Shown here one piece after another: positions 7,522 to 16,324 of a stretch of 16,753 nucleotides of DNA (the first letter of the stretch is position 1; the number at the start of each line of letters is the position of its first letter). The notes under the pieces are model-generated. The model had not been told where the DNA came from. It was given only the letters and a program-made list of their open reading frames with translations, and did no database searches. The DNA is from Acidobacteriota bacterium (GTDB taxonomy: Bacteria > Acidobacteriota > Terriglobia > Terriglobales > Acidobacteriaceae). Made by a program: the position numbers and the translations under genes. The stretch lies in NCBI GenBank assembly GCA_021799405.1, contig JAJZAL010000109.1, forward strand, positions 1-16,753, given 5' to 3'.

Positions 7522-9933
7522 CTATCCTGACCAGCGCAAATGTGTCTTGAGAAAGTGGAAAGTTCCCTTGCCATAGATTTCATGGGGTCCGTTAAAGAAC
7601 TCGATTTCAGTCTTTCCACCAATGTCCATCTTGTCGTAGAACTCGCGTACCCGCGCATACTCGAAGGAAACCCACTCGTCGAGCCCTACGGGATCATCGT
7701 GACCACGTTCGACCATAAATGGCCTGGGCGCCATCAACTCGGCGAGTTCGGCATAGTTCACATTGCTCGCGAAGTTGAACTCATACATGTCGTACTCTTT
7801 GGTCAGAAGATAGCTTTGCGGCGCCAGGACGGTCGTTGTCTTCCAGACCCACTCGTTGAAATCACCTGAACAGATCGAGAGAGCATAGCGGTCCAAAAGA
7901 GGAGGTACACGCACCGCAGTCTTGCCGCCATACGAAAGACCATAGAAGCCTATCCGCGCGGGATCTACATTTGGCAGCGTCGACAACCAATTCAGCGTCT
8001 GTTCATGCTGGCCGATAATGACGGAGAAAAGTGAAAGTTTGAGGGGATGACCTATCCGTTGAAGGATCCGGAACCTGTCATCGCCAATATATGGGTTCTG
8101 CGGCGCATAGGTGATGAATCCTTCATCGGTCAGTCTCGCAGCAAAGTGATGATAGAAATGATTGTCAATTGAGGGGTCCGTAACTTCGATCGGACGGCCT
8201 TCAAGGCCATGCTGGCAAACAACCACGGGCCTGCGCTCACCCGATTTCAGATCTTTCGGGAGCAGAAGAATTCCGCAGGCGAAGACGCCGGGCCATACAT
8301 CCAGCATCACTTCGTATCCGGTGAAGCGCGGTGCATTAATTATCAGCCGGCTTCGCGGGTTGGACGGCAGCGTAGGAGACGGTAGCCGGCCAATGATCTC
8401 CTCCCATATAAACTCGCGATAGAACTGCGTCGAATGCTTCCAGGTCTGGATCGAGCTGGAGTCAGCCTTCCTCCAAAAGCTCTTGCGTACATCAGGCGAT
8501 TTGCGGATGATCGCTTGGGTAAAGTCGACGATCTGATCGAACTGCTCCTTCATTTGCGGGTGCGGCGCGGGACTGGCGGACATCTTTGCCGCGCTCATCG
8601 AAGGCTTCAGAGATGCGGAACTGCCGACAAGCGCTTCTAGAAATGACTGGAGCGTTGGCTCCGAGCCGGGCAGCCCCTGATCGCTGTTGGGTGGAATAAG
8701 CTTCAATTTGCCGCTCATACCGAGGCGCTCATAGAATTTTCGAGCTCGGTTGACTTCGGTTTCGACCTCTTCAAATGGTGGAGTCATCAGAGTACCGTTG
8801 GGACACGCGAAGGGGCGATGCTCTGCGTCGGGTTTCGGCGGGCCAGAAATCTCCGGACCTTTGCTGGCTTCAACGATCAGGGCTCGCGGCGCAATGAGGC
8901 TTGCAAGTTCTGCATCTCCAAACTCGCGGACGAGCCCCCACACGTCGCGATAAATGGGTTCCTTCCATACGGATTCGCGCGGCTGGAAATAGCCGCTGAC
9001 GACAGTTGCGGCGATACGAGGATCCAGCGCGGCAGCATAGAGTGCAAGCAGGCCGCCCTCGCCGTAACCCATCACCCCGACCGGAAGCGGCGACCGGGCA
9101 TTTTCGCTTTCAAACCAGTCGACGGCGGCCAGGATTTTCTGCGCTTCAAAGCCGATAATGTGCCTGCCGGCTTCAAAACTCATCCGATAGATCCACTCGC
9201 GATGCGGCATGTTGGTCGCACCGAATCCGGGAATCCCGGAGTACTTGTCGTCGCGGTCAATAATGAGCGGCACAACCACCTGCGCCCCGTTCTCAGCGAG
9301 CCGTCGCGCAAACTGCGCTTCGGGGGGAATGCCCGGAGCGATACCGGCGAGCATCTCAGGCGTCCAATCGGCATCGGGGACCGCGACGATGCGCGATGAG
9401 GGCTTCTCATCGGGCTCGAGGAGCAGCCCTGTTGCCCATAGTCCACTCGAATCCGCGGTTCCAGGAGCAAATAGATGCCAGCGGATGGCGAAGATCTTGT
9501 ATCCAGGCGCCCGCGCGATTTCGCTCTGCCCCTGAAACCTGGTGAGCAGCTCGGGCGCTTGTGGCGCGACACGGGTGTCGGTAGCGCCAATGATCCTGCG
9601 AAAGCGCTCCCGATTGGGGGCGACGGACTGCTCATAGCTCTGCGGTGAGGAGTAATCATAACTCCACAACCGCGCGCGATCCCTTGCCTGGCGTTCTGTT
9701 TCCTCCAGCAGGAAGCGATGAATGCTTTCGACCATCTGCGCTGCTAAATCACCTTCGGCAGTCAGCGGCGCCGTGCCAGGGAGACAAGAACCGGCAGCGC
9801 TGCCGGGTGAAGGTTCTGTAGCGCTCTGGTTAGTCATGGCATCGGCCAACGTGGATGAGATTCCCAAACAGTTTCCGAGTCCGGCGGCGAGCGTAGCATG
9901 TGCGGAATGGCATAAAAAATCGCGTCTCTTCAA
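7522..9933 (-). CDS. Tat-exported tandem alpha/beta-hydrolase (acetyl xylan esterase-like), first domain lacks catalytic Ser
   Basis: 803 residues, two alpha/beta-hydrolase domains in one chain, probably a carbohydrate deacetylase or related esterase. Start is TTG at 9933 with AGGAAAG five bases upstream; an in-frame stop lies just before. The N-terminus MKRRDFL is a twin-arginine export motif. Domain 1 (about 65-440) has the nucleophile elbow as GYGEGG (289-294), with Gly291 in the Ser position, and no His where domain 2 has its catalytic His. Domain 2 (about 465-800) has GLSYGG with Ser667, an acid candidate in GHDDP (Asp746/747) and His784 in GPHEIYG. Only domain 2 should be active. It was probably transcribed together with the now broken DUF4038 gene 71 bases downstream. 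Confidence 0.82.
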   Translation of the reverse strand: MKRRDFLCHSAHATLAAGLGNCLGISSTLADAMTNQSATEPSPGSAAGSCLPGTAPLTAEGDLAAQMVESIHRFLLEETERQARDRARLWSYDYSSPQSYEQSVAPNRERFRRIIGATDTRVAPQAPELLTRFQGQSEIARAPGYKIFAIRWHLFAPGTADSSGLWATGLLLEPDEKPSSRIVAVPDADWTPEMLAGIAPGIPPEAQFARRLAENGAQVVVPLIIDRDDKYSGIPGFGATNMPHREWIYRMSFEAGRHIIGFEAQKILAAVDWFESENARSPLPVGVMGYGEGGLLALYAAALDPRIAATVVSGYFQPRESVWKEPIYRDVWGLVREFGDAELASLIAPRALIVEASKGPEISGPPKPDAEHRPFACPNGTLMTPPFEEVETEVNRARKFYERLGMSGKLKLIPPNSDQGLPGSEPTLQSFLEALVGSSASLKPSMSAAKMSASPAPHPQMKEQFDQIVDFTQAIIRKSPDVRKSFWRKADSSSIQTWKHSTQFYREFIWEEIIGRLPSPTLPSNPRSRLIINAPRFTGYEVMLDVWPGVFACGILLLPKDLKSGERRPVVVCQHGLEGRPIEVTDPSIDNHFYHHFAARLTDEGFITYAPQNPYIGDDRFRILQRIGHPLKLSLFSVIIGQHEQTLNWLSTLPNVDPARIGFYGLSYGGKTAVRVPPLLDRYALSICSGDFNEWVWKTTTVLAPQSYLLTKEYDMYEFNFASNVNYAELAELMAPRPFMVERGHDDPVGLDEWVSFEYARVREFYDKMDIGGKTEIEFFNGPHEIYGKGTFHFLKTHLRWSG

Positions 9934-10015
9934 TGTCTTTCCTCACTAGAGCGATTGACGTCCGACCTAGCAGGCGGTGAATGATTCTGGTCGCAGAAGA
10001 GCGGCGGAGCCACGC

Positions 10016-10165
10016 TTAGAGGTTAATGCAATAGGTGCGCCGTTCAATCAGGTCATCAAGCTTCTGATCTGCGTAGTCTATCTGCGGGCCAAGTGGAACA
10101 ATCGAGCCGGCACGAATCAGGAGCGGCAATCCGGATCGGGCACTAACTGTAGGTTTCGAACCCAT
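10016..10165 (-). pseudogene. GH31 alpha-glycosidase fragment
   Basis: Fifty codons on the minus strand ending at TAA 10016-10018. The stretch LPLLIRAGSIVPLGP, followed by IDYADQKLDDLIERRTY, matches the beta-sandwich part of GH31 enzymes (family: PLFVRAGSIIPLGP ... YTxxKPxDPIELRVY). Neither side continues the family: upstream frames hold no GH31 sequence I recognise before the cyclase gene, and downstream the protein stops where the family continues with its glycine-rich turn. It is too short to fold alone and is best read as debris of an alpha-glucosidase or alpha-xylosidase gene. It occupies the gap between the tandem esterase and the cyclase. Confidence 0.75.
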
Positions 10166-10166
10166 A

Positions 10167-10181
10167 CGAGCCAAAGGCTCG
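10167..10181. repeat. Small perfect hairpin
   Basis: CGAGCC AAA GGCTCG folds into a six-pair stem with a three-base loop. It lies 63 bases after the cyclase stop on the minus strand. No T-run follows, so terminator activity is doubtful. Confidence 0.4.
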
Positions 10182-10243
10182 CCAGGAGATCAACTGATAA
10201 ATTCGATCGATCGTGAGGCTTCGCTTCCAAAAGCATTTTTACC

Positions 10244-11197
10244 TCATAAAATCGCGATCGGATTGAACAGCGAGCCGGTTCCGCCGGGTAGACGCAAGGG
10301 AGCCGCTACAACCATGAATTCCCATCTCTTTTCCTCTTCGCAGACTTGCATCAATTCTTCAAATTGTAGACTGTCGGCACAAGCCATCCCCATGGACGCA
10401 ATTTGTAGCGCATGAATCGGATAAGGAATTTGCTCCACATTGCTGGGAACTGTTTCGCCGTCACCTTCAGGCAAGAAGGCTGCAACCTTGCGCTCATGAA
10501 GCAGAAGCATGGTTTCCACATGCAGGCCGGCTTTTCCCTCGCCATCGTAGCCGTTCTTCCATGGACCCAGTTCGAGCCGCCGCCGGTAATGGCCGGTACG
10601 AAAGAGAAAGATGTCTCCCTCGCCGAGACGCACGCCCTGTGCTTTTTCCGCCGCTTCAAGTTCCTCGCGAGTCACAGCCTCGCCGGGTTCGAGCCACTTC
10701 ACTCCGCGCAAGCGAGGGATGTCAAGCAGGACGCCGCGGCCCACGAGCCCATGTGCGTAAGCGGTGATGTCTTGAATCAACGGGCCTCGCGAAGTCACGG
10801 CGCTGGTTGGCTTTCCGTTATAGAGCTTTCCCTTATACGCAACGTGACAGAGTGCGTCGATATGGGTGAAGCAGTCACCGTGGAACTCGCTGGCCAGGTA
10901 ATCCGTACTGAATTGCGGCTCGCCGAGTGCCGAGTGGATATCGTAGGTCTGGATTATATGGTGAGTCGCGGGGCGAGGATTGTCCGGCCCCGCCGTTTTA
11001 TCGATCGGAACGGCCATCGAGACCGACTGGCCCTTGCGAACCAGGCTGGCTGCGTATCGGATATGCTCCGGCCCGATATAGTTAAGGGTTCCCCTTTCGT
11101 CGTCTGCTCCCCAACGGCCCCAGTTACAAACTGATTGAAACAACTTCTCGAATTCTGCGTTTGAAACAGGCTTCGCTATCGTCTTAGTCATCGTCAT
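10244..11197 (-). CDS. Cyclase-family metal-dependent hydrolase (PF04199, kynurenine formamidase-like)
   Basis: 317 residues. The family signature HGDCFTHIDALCH (106-118) supplies His106, His112, Asp114 and His118, the usual metal ligands. Members hydrolyse N-formylkynurenine, isatin or lactone-like substrates. This protein is about 100 residues longer than KynB and belongs to the larger, mostly uncharacterised branch. It has no signal peptide, so a cytoplasmic location is predicted. Two ATGs (11197 and 11191) are possible; GAAAG directly precedes the first and is six bases from the second. It follows the PuuP-like permease by 89 bases on the same strand, so co-transcription is likely and the permease may import its substrate or a precursor. 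No kynureninase gene is nearby, which argues against tryptophan breakdown. Confidence 0.85.
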   Translation of the reverse strand: MTMTKTIAKPVSNAEFEKLFQSVCNWGRWGADDERGTLNYIGPEHIRYAASLVRKGQSVSMAVPIDKTAGPDNPRPATHHIIQTYDIHSALGEPQFSTDYLASEFHGDCFTHIDALCHVAYKGKLYNGKPTSAVTSRGPLIQDITAYAHGLVGRGVLLDIPRLRGVKWLEPGEAVTREELEAAEKAQGVRLGEGDIFLFRTGHYRRRLELGPWKNGYDGEGKAGLHVETMLLLHERKVAAFLPEGDGETVPSNVEQIPYPIHALQIASMGMACADSLQFEELMQVCEEEKRWEFMVVAAPLRLPGGTGSLFNPIAIL

Positions 11198-11286
11198 CTT
11201 TCACTTTCTCTCGCCACTGATCAAGCGGGCTTCTGGTGGTTACTCTACATAGGAAGAACGGCCGGTCATGCGCCTTCTCTAGTCGT

Positions 11287-12663
11287 TCATCCGAAGCTGG
11301 CCGAGTCTGGCAGCTTCAGCGGCTCACGATACCAATTCGTCCGTGCGCCGACAACCAGGAGACCAGCCCCCAGCCAAATACTGCCGGCGATTTTTGCCGG
11401 GCTGGCAAGTCCCCACCAGATCACAGCGCAGAAGAGAAAGCCGAGAAACGGTAGGATCACGTCAAGAAAGAAGTTTTTGAGATGTCCGTCGGGGTGGTGC
11501 ACCCAGAATTGCCAGATCACGGCGACATTTACTCCCATGAAACCAAGAAATGCGCCAAAGTTCAGGATCTCAGCCGTCAATTCATAACTGAGCAGCTGTG
11601 CGCCCAAGAACGCCATGAGACCAATCAGGATCACGTTGACATCCGGCGTCTTGTGCACCGGATGCAGGCGCGCAAAGACGCGCCGCGGGAGAACATTTTC
11701 GCGCCCCATTCCATACAGCAATCTCGCGGCGCCGACTTGAGAGGTAAACCCAGCACCGACATTCGCCACCACAAGCAGGAGCGCTGTCGCCTCCAGAAGA
11801 AGCGGGCCGCCCACGCGGCCGGTAACATCAATAAATGCTGTATCCACGTCTTTGAAGGACATGTAGTTGGGCCAGACAAGCTGCGCCAGGTATACCAGCA
11901 ACCCGCCAAAGAGTCCGGTAAAGATGCAGACTGCGACAGCGGCCAGCAGCACATTTTTGCGGGGATTCTTCACCTCTTCGGCCAGAGTCGTCACCGCGTC
12001 GAAGCCAAGATATGTGAGTGCGGCAAATGAAGTTGCATGCGCGATGCGCCGTACGCTGAACGTCGCGGGATTGTAAAAGGGGGCGGTGGACAACAGACCC
12101 GCAATGCCCTGTCGAATCCAGATATACCGGATGGCAAACACGACGAATGCACCAAGCACGGCAAACATGACCGCCAGGAGCATCTGATTGGTGCGCGCTG
12201 TTGAGCGAATTCCGTTCAGGTTCAGCATCGTGATGCCTCCGGCAAACAAAGCGCTGCCCACGATAAATGGCAGCCACGGAAGCGCCCTCTGCAGAGCAAG
12301 GGTGCCGTATATCACGCAGAAGAGCGGAATCACAATGTAGTCGAGCAGCATGGCCCAGCCAGCTGCAAATCCCAGAAAGGGATGGATACCACGGCCGACG
12401 TAAGTGTATGCGGAACCAGCTGACGGGTAGAGTGAAGCCATTCTTCCATAACTGATTGCCGTCAGGACCATCGCAACCATCCCCGCCAGAATGGTTACCA
12501 CTACATGGCCGCGCGCCTGCGTGTCGGCAAGTCCGAACACCGTAGCAGGAGCGCTGGGTGTCACAGCTACAACTCCATAGAGGAACAAGTCGCCAAGGGA
12601 GAGGACACGAAGAAGATGAGGGGCTGGAGAGGTGACCGATGGTCCCGGGATTCGCTCGCTCAT
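11287..12663 (-). CDS. APC-superfamily permease, PuuP-like
   Basis: Inner-membrane uptake carrier of 458 residues, with about 12 hydrophobic segments. Conserved APC features include YPSAGSAYTYVGRGI early on, LTYLGFDAVTTLAEEVKNP before the middle, GAARLLYGMGRENVLP, and VHKTPDVNVILIG. These track the putrescine importer PuuP and its amino-acid/amine relatives closely. I chose the ATG at 12663; a GTG at 12729 extends the frame by 22 residues with no ribosome site seen. Upstream of 12663, AGGAG lies 13 bases away, longer than ideal. The gene is separated from the SDR upstream by 330 bases containing a hairpin, so it may start its own transcript. Substrate unknown: polyamine, amino acid or an amine-bearing sugar product. 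Confidence 0.85.
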   Translation of the reverse strand: MSERIPGPSVTSPAPHLLRVLSLGDLFLYGVVAVTPSAPATVFGLADTQARGHVVVTILAGMVAMVLTAISYGRMASLYPSAGSAYTYVGRGIHPFLGFAAGWAMLLDYIVIPLFCVIYGTLALQRALPWLPFIVGSALFAGGITMLNLNGIRSTARTNQMLLAVMFAVLGAFVVFAIRYIWIRQGIAGLLSTAPFYNPATFSVRRIAHATSFAALTYLGFDAVTTLAEEVKNPRKNVLLAAVAVCIFTGLFGGLLVYLAQLVWPNYMSFKDVDTAFIDVTGRVGGPLLLEATALLLVVANVGAGFTSQVGAARLLYGMGRENVLPRRVFARLHPVHKTPDVNVILIGLMAFLGAQLLSYELTAEILNFGAFLGFMGVNVAVIWQFWVHHPDGHLKNFFLDVILPFLGFLFCAVIWWGLASPAKIAGSIWLGAGLLVVGARTNWYREPLKLPDSASFG

Positions 12664-12993
12664 AGATGAGAAATTTTCTCCTTTTATTGCCGCCGTCCGG
12701 CGGGTCGCGCTTTCCAGCAATGGGTGCACGTCTACCCCCGAATCCCAGGCCGTTGCTCCAACGTTCTCTGAAACGGTAGCAACGCTCTATAAGAGAACCA
12801 CGAAAGTCTGTTGGAATCCCCCAGATAGGTCTTCCTGTCCTTTACATGGATCCTGCATGATTCTTGTCGAATGCACGGCGAACCTCGGGAAAAATTGACA
12901 AGAGCAACGGTTCAGTCAGGTAATTGCAAGCCTTTCCTGCGCGGAGAAACCCTCGCGGCGTGTCGAACTCAGCGCTGCAAATGGCTATTCTCG
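12664..12993. promoter_or_regulatory. Upstream region of the permease gene, with an imperfect palindrome
   Basis: This 330-base stretch is the largest gap in the minus-strand cluster. It contains an imperfect palindrome at 12752-12783 with outer arms GTTGCT/AGCAAC and inner CGTT/AACG. It could be an operator or an RNA hairpin in the permease leader. No T-run follows. No convincing promoter pair was found; a TTGACA at about 12895 points the wrong way. No coding remnant was recognised. Confidence 0.35.
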
Positions 12994-13755
12994 TCATACA
13001 GCGGTAACACCGCCATCGCACATATATAAGCCGCCTGTACAGTATTTCGATTCGCCAGAGGCAAGAAAGAGCGCAAGACCCTCAATATCTTCGCCATTTC
13101 CCAGCCTTCCCATCGGAATAGCCGAACGGTATTGCTCGCGTGCCAGGCTGTCCGCGAGGAGATAGTTATTCATGGGAGTATCCATCGTCCCGGGGATGAT
13201 GGCATTCACGCGGATATTGTGCCTTGCGTAAGCTGCCGCCATGACGCGCGTCAAGCTGATGAGTCCGGCCTTGCCGGAACTGTAGGCGGTTAGCTTTGGA
13301 GCGCATCCGAAGAGTCCGGTGCGGGAACCTACATTTACGATGCTTCCACCACCCTGATTCAACATGTGTGGGATTGTATATTTGGCACAAAGGAACGGAC
13401 CGCGCAAGTTGACATTCAGGACGGCATCCCATATCTCCGTGCTGAGTTCATGAGCGGGAAGATCCTGGCCGGCAAGAAGAATTCCAGCATTATTGAACAA
13501 CACGTCGATCCGGCCATGGCGTGTGAGCGTCGCATCAACCATGCTTTTCACCGAATGTTCATCGGCAATATCTGTCCGCACAAATGAGGCGTCGTAGCCT
13601 TGGCTCTGAAGATGCTCGATCAGTGAAACACCATCTATTTCATTCCTATCCGCCGCCACGACCATTGATCCCTCGCGCGCAAATCGCGCGGCCACTGACG
13701 CTCCCAGGCCTGTCGAAGCGCCAGTGACAATCGATACCTTTCCGAAAAGCCTCAT
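12994..13755 (-). CDS. Short-chain dehydrogenase/reductase (classical SDR), first paralogue
   Basis: 253-residue NAD(P)-dependent oxidoreductase. The cofactor motif TGASTGLG is at 11-18 and NNAG at 88-91. The catalytic set is Ser144, Tyr158 and Lys162 (YSSGK), and the PGTMDTP stretch after beta-6 is intact. Asp36 after the second strand (AADRN) suggests NAD rather than NADP. The C-terminal GGLYMCDGGVTAV is typical of the glucose/galactose dehydrogenase and 3-ketoacyl reductase branch. Start ATG 13755 has GAGGTGG six bases upstream. It lies 64 bases after the secreted glycosidase, so both are probably on one transcript, and it may oxidise the sugar or sugar acid released by that enzyme. Confidence 0.9.
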   Translation of the reverse strand: MRLFGKVSIVTGASTGLGASVAARFAREGSMVVAADRNEIDGVSLIEHLQSQGYDASFVRTDIADEHSVKSMVDATLTRHGRIDVLFNNAGILLAGQDLPAHELSTEIWDAVLNVNLRGPFLCAKYTIPHMLNQGGGSIVNVGSRTGLFGCAPKLTAYSSGKAGLISLTRVMAAAYARHNIRVNAIIPGTMDTPMNNYLLADSLAREQYRSAIPMGRLGNGEDIEGLALFLASGESKYCTGGLYMCDGGVTAV

Positions 13756-13819
13756 CGAATTCCACCTCGTCGTTCATACGAAAAGGGTGGCCATCTTGGC
13801 TGCGTTCAGAGCAGAACAT

Positions 13820-15382
13820 TCAGGGCGAACCTGAAGACGGCTCATCCGCCATATCAGCCAGAAGCAGGGCGGCGTCTCCCGCGAATGGAGTAGTGAATGC
13901 CCGTTTGGATGATCCTGCTTGAATGGGATGCTCGATCGTCCTGGAGCCAGTCGTCGGGTTAACCCATTCTACTGAAAGCGACCGCGAAGGCGGTAGCGCC
14001 GAAAGATCTACGGTAAATGTGCCGCCCAAAGGAGCGTAGATAAGGTACTCAGCTCTGCTTAAAGTTGTGTAGGCCAGACAATAGCCTGTGGAGCTGAGAC
14101 TACCGCGCGGAGTCATTTCGACAAGGTTTAACTCATGAGAGATTTTCAGGATGGTTCCCAGTGTTTTCCTGAGGCTTTCCCAACGCCGGTCTGGAGTGCT
14201 GCAAATGCCTTTGGCTGGAGAAAAACAAAGATTGCGTCCCTCACGCGGGTAGTAGACCGTATATGGATCCATGAACAGCAGTTGGTTCCCGGATGTGAAG
14301 TTCTCCCACGCCCAGTTCCGATTTTGTTGCGGCGAAACTTTCCATATTCCAAAGTACGAGTGGTCACTATCGTTCACATTCACTTTGCAGCGAGGCCTTC
14401 CAGTGCCACAGGAGGAGGCAGGCGACAGCTTGGCCGCCGGAGCAACCCAGTCCGCATCCGAATCGTAAATGACTCTATCGGGAACACCGATTGGAGCGGC
14501 GTATCCAATTGGGTGTACGTGCGGCTTGGTCGACTCGTAGGCCCTCAGGTGCGCGATCAGATGACGATTCCACCATTTTGATTGCGGCGGAGCCTCTTCT
14601 GAAACAATCCACAATACATTTGGCAGATCGTTCAGGGTATCGACCATCTTGTCCACAAACCAATCCTGATACCTTGTAATCGCGTTCGGCGCGGTCATTG
14701 TTACGGCGCCGATTCCGCGGATCCCGCTCTTGTAACCATCATCGACGCCGTTAATATTGTTCGCTCCAGTGAATGGATAACCGTCATCCGCGCAGCGGTA
14801 CAGGTTGAGGAACTCGCCGGTGAACAGATACACCCCAGCGTAAATTCCCGCCTTATTCAAAGCGTCAACCCTTGACCTTAGCCGCGAGAAATACTGCGGA
14901 TCGAATTGATTGAGATCGAACTTCGGCTTTCCGTCGGTTGCATTTCCCGGACCTGTTCTCCTCCATGGGAATGGACCTACGGTAAATTGGGGCGGGTTCT
15001 TCGCTACGACGGGAAGGTTGCAGAATTTGGGGGTTTCGATCGTCCATAACAAAGTGAAGTTATGACCGTGATCCTTGAGAAACTTCACGAACCGCGCAAA
15101 ATCGAATGGCTGTGGCGAGTTATCCGTTCCCCAATCCTGCAGCGAATTCCACGTCTGCGAACCAACCAAGAGGATTGCATGGTCTTTCGCATCCCTGAAA
15201 TAGTGGTGATTCCTGGATCGGGTGAGCACATCGGTAATTGGCGGATTCGATTCCGCACTGCTCTGCGCATACGATCGAATGGTGGAGATTAAGCATGCTA
15301 GGAGGAATGCAATTACGGTCCATCGTGCAGTGTTGCGGCATGCTTGAACGGAACCGCTACGACGGACTGACCTCCTTCTCAT
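13820..15382 (-). CDS. Secreted DUF4038-like glycosidase with C-terminal collagen-binding-like domain
   Basis: 520 residues with an Arg-rich N-region, hydrophobic core (about 22-34) and likely cleavage after SYA (37-39), so export is predicted. ATG 15382 has GGAGG nine bases upstream. The TIM barrel opens with HYFRDAKDHAILLVGSQTWN (60-79), the DUF4038-type entry. LPNVLWIVSEEAPP (253-266) carries Glu262/Glu263 in the place where relatives keep a catalytic acid; the second acid is less clear, and WENFTSGNQLLFMDPY (359-374) is the next conserved block. Residues about 430-510 form a small beta-sandwich ending FAGDAALLLAD. It is only distantly similar to the enzyme at 5611-7209, so it is not a recent duplicate. 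Substrate unknown. Confidence 0.72.
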   Translation of the reverse strand: MRRRSVRRSGSVQACRNTARWTVIAFLLACLISTIRSYAQSSAESNPPITDVLTRSRNHHYFRDAKDHAILLVGSQTWNSLQDWGTDNSPQPFDFARFVKFLKDHGHNFTLLWTIETPKFCNLPVVAKNPPQFTVGPFPWRRTGPGNATDGKPKFDLNQFDPQYFSRLRSRVDALNKAGIYAGVYLFTGEFLNLYRCADDGYPFTGANNINGVDDGYKSGIRGIGAVTMTAPNAITRYQDWFVDKMVDTLNDLPNVLWIVSEEAPPQSKWWNRHLIAHLRAYESTKPHVHPIGYAAPIGVPDRVIYDSDADWVAPAAKLSPASSCGTGRPRCKVNVNDSDHSYFGIWKVSPQQNRNWAWENFTSGNQLLFMDPYTVYYPREGRNLCFSPAKGICSTPDRRWESLRKTLGTILKISHELNLVEMTPRGSLSSTGYCLAYTTLSRAEYLIYAPLGGTFTVDLSALPPSRSLSVEWVNPTTGSRTIEHPIQAGSSKRAFTTPFAGDAALLLADMADEPSSGSP

Positions 15383-15451
15383 TTCTGCGTTCCTCCGTTA
15401 CGAAGCTTTTTGATTGGCATTCAGGATATCGGTGCAATCAGTTTGGACCGT

Positions 15452-16207
15452 TCACCCGCGGCCAATGTAGGGCATTTTCGTCGCCATTACTGTCATGAAC
15501 TGAACATTCGCATCGAGAGGCAGGCTTGCCATATAAGCGATAGCGCGGCCCACCAAAGCTGCATCAATTGTCGGCTCGATCGCGATCGTACCATTCGCCT
15601 GCGGTACACCCTGCTTCATTCTCTCCGTGGGTTCGGTGGCGGCATTCCCAATATCGATCTGACCGCAAGCGATATCATAGATTCTCCCGTCGAGTGAGGT
15701 TGTCTTCGTCAGGCCGGTAATGCCATGCTTTGAAGCCGTGTACGCAGCCGATCCAGGCCGCGGCGCGTGCGCGGAAATCGAGCCGTTATTAATGATCCGT
15801 CCCCCGCGAGGATTCTGTCCCTTCATGATCCTGAAAGCCTCTTGCGTGCAGAGAAATGCTCCGGTCAGATTCGTTGTAAGCAACGTGTTCCATTGCTCCA
15901 GAGGAACATCCTCAATGGATGTACCGGTCACAGAGACGCCTGCGTTGTTAAAGAGGAGATCGAGCCGGCCAAACACTTCGCGAACAGTGCTGAAAAGGGC
16001 TTTGACAGAAGCAGGATCCGTCACATCGGCAGGAACAGCCAGATGCTGCTTATCGGGTGATTGCGAGGCGAGCTCTTCCTTCACTTTGAGCAGGCGTCCA
16101 GAGTTTCGCCCCGCCAGAACGATCGTATAGCCTCCGTCCGCCAGGGCGAGAGATGTCGCCTTTCCTATGCCGCTTCCCGCACCCGTCACAATCGCAACCT
16201 TGGTCAT
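15452..16207 (-). CDS. Short-chain dehydrogenase/reductase, second paralogue
   Basis: 251 residues from ATG 16207, which has GAGGT seven bases upstream and puts the Rossmann strand at once ([15 protein letters not shown]). A farther in-frame start at 16252 lacks such support. The motifs are TGAGSGIG (8-15), NNAG (87-90), Ser143, Tyr156 and Lys160 (YTASK). Arg34 in LAGRN suggests NADP. The usual PG-x-x-x-T block after beta-6 is replaced by [17 protein letters not shown], a variant seen in the YdfG-like branch. It is clearly different from the other SDR of this cluster, so the two may catalyse successive or opposite redox steps on one sugar. It lies between the isomerase and the secreted glycosidase with gaps of 117 and 69 bases. 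Confidence 0.88.
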   Translation of the reverse strand: MTKVAIVTGAGSGIGKATSLALADGGYTIVLAGRNSGRLLKVKEELASQSPDKQHLAVPADVTDPASVKALFSTVREVFGRLDLLFNNAGVSVTGTSIEDVPLEQWNTLLTTNLTGAFLCTQEAFRIMKGQNPRGGRIINNGSISAHAPRPGSAAYTASKHGITGLTKTTSLDGRIYDIACGQIDIGNAATEPTERMKQGVPQANGTIAIEPTIDAALVGRAIAYMASLPLDANVQFMTVMATKMPYIGRG

Positions 16208-16324
16208 CAAATACACCTCGCACATGCCTTGGCTGGCCTGCGGAGCGTGCAACGCAGATCCAACTCTCTGACACTACCACCAATAGGACGTTCATCACTA
16301 CTTGCGCATGAGGCTTAGTTTGAC

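Noticed and set aside
9977..10216. Plus-strand open frame in the esterase-cyclase gap
   Set aside because: It is the antisense of the GH31 fragment.
10412..11134. Long plus-strand open frame opposite the cyclase gene
   Set aside because: The minus strand encodes a complete cyclase with its metal motif; the plus frame has no domain and is a shadow. The same applies to 11482-12030 opposite the permease.
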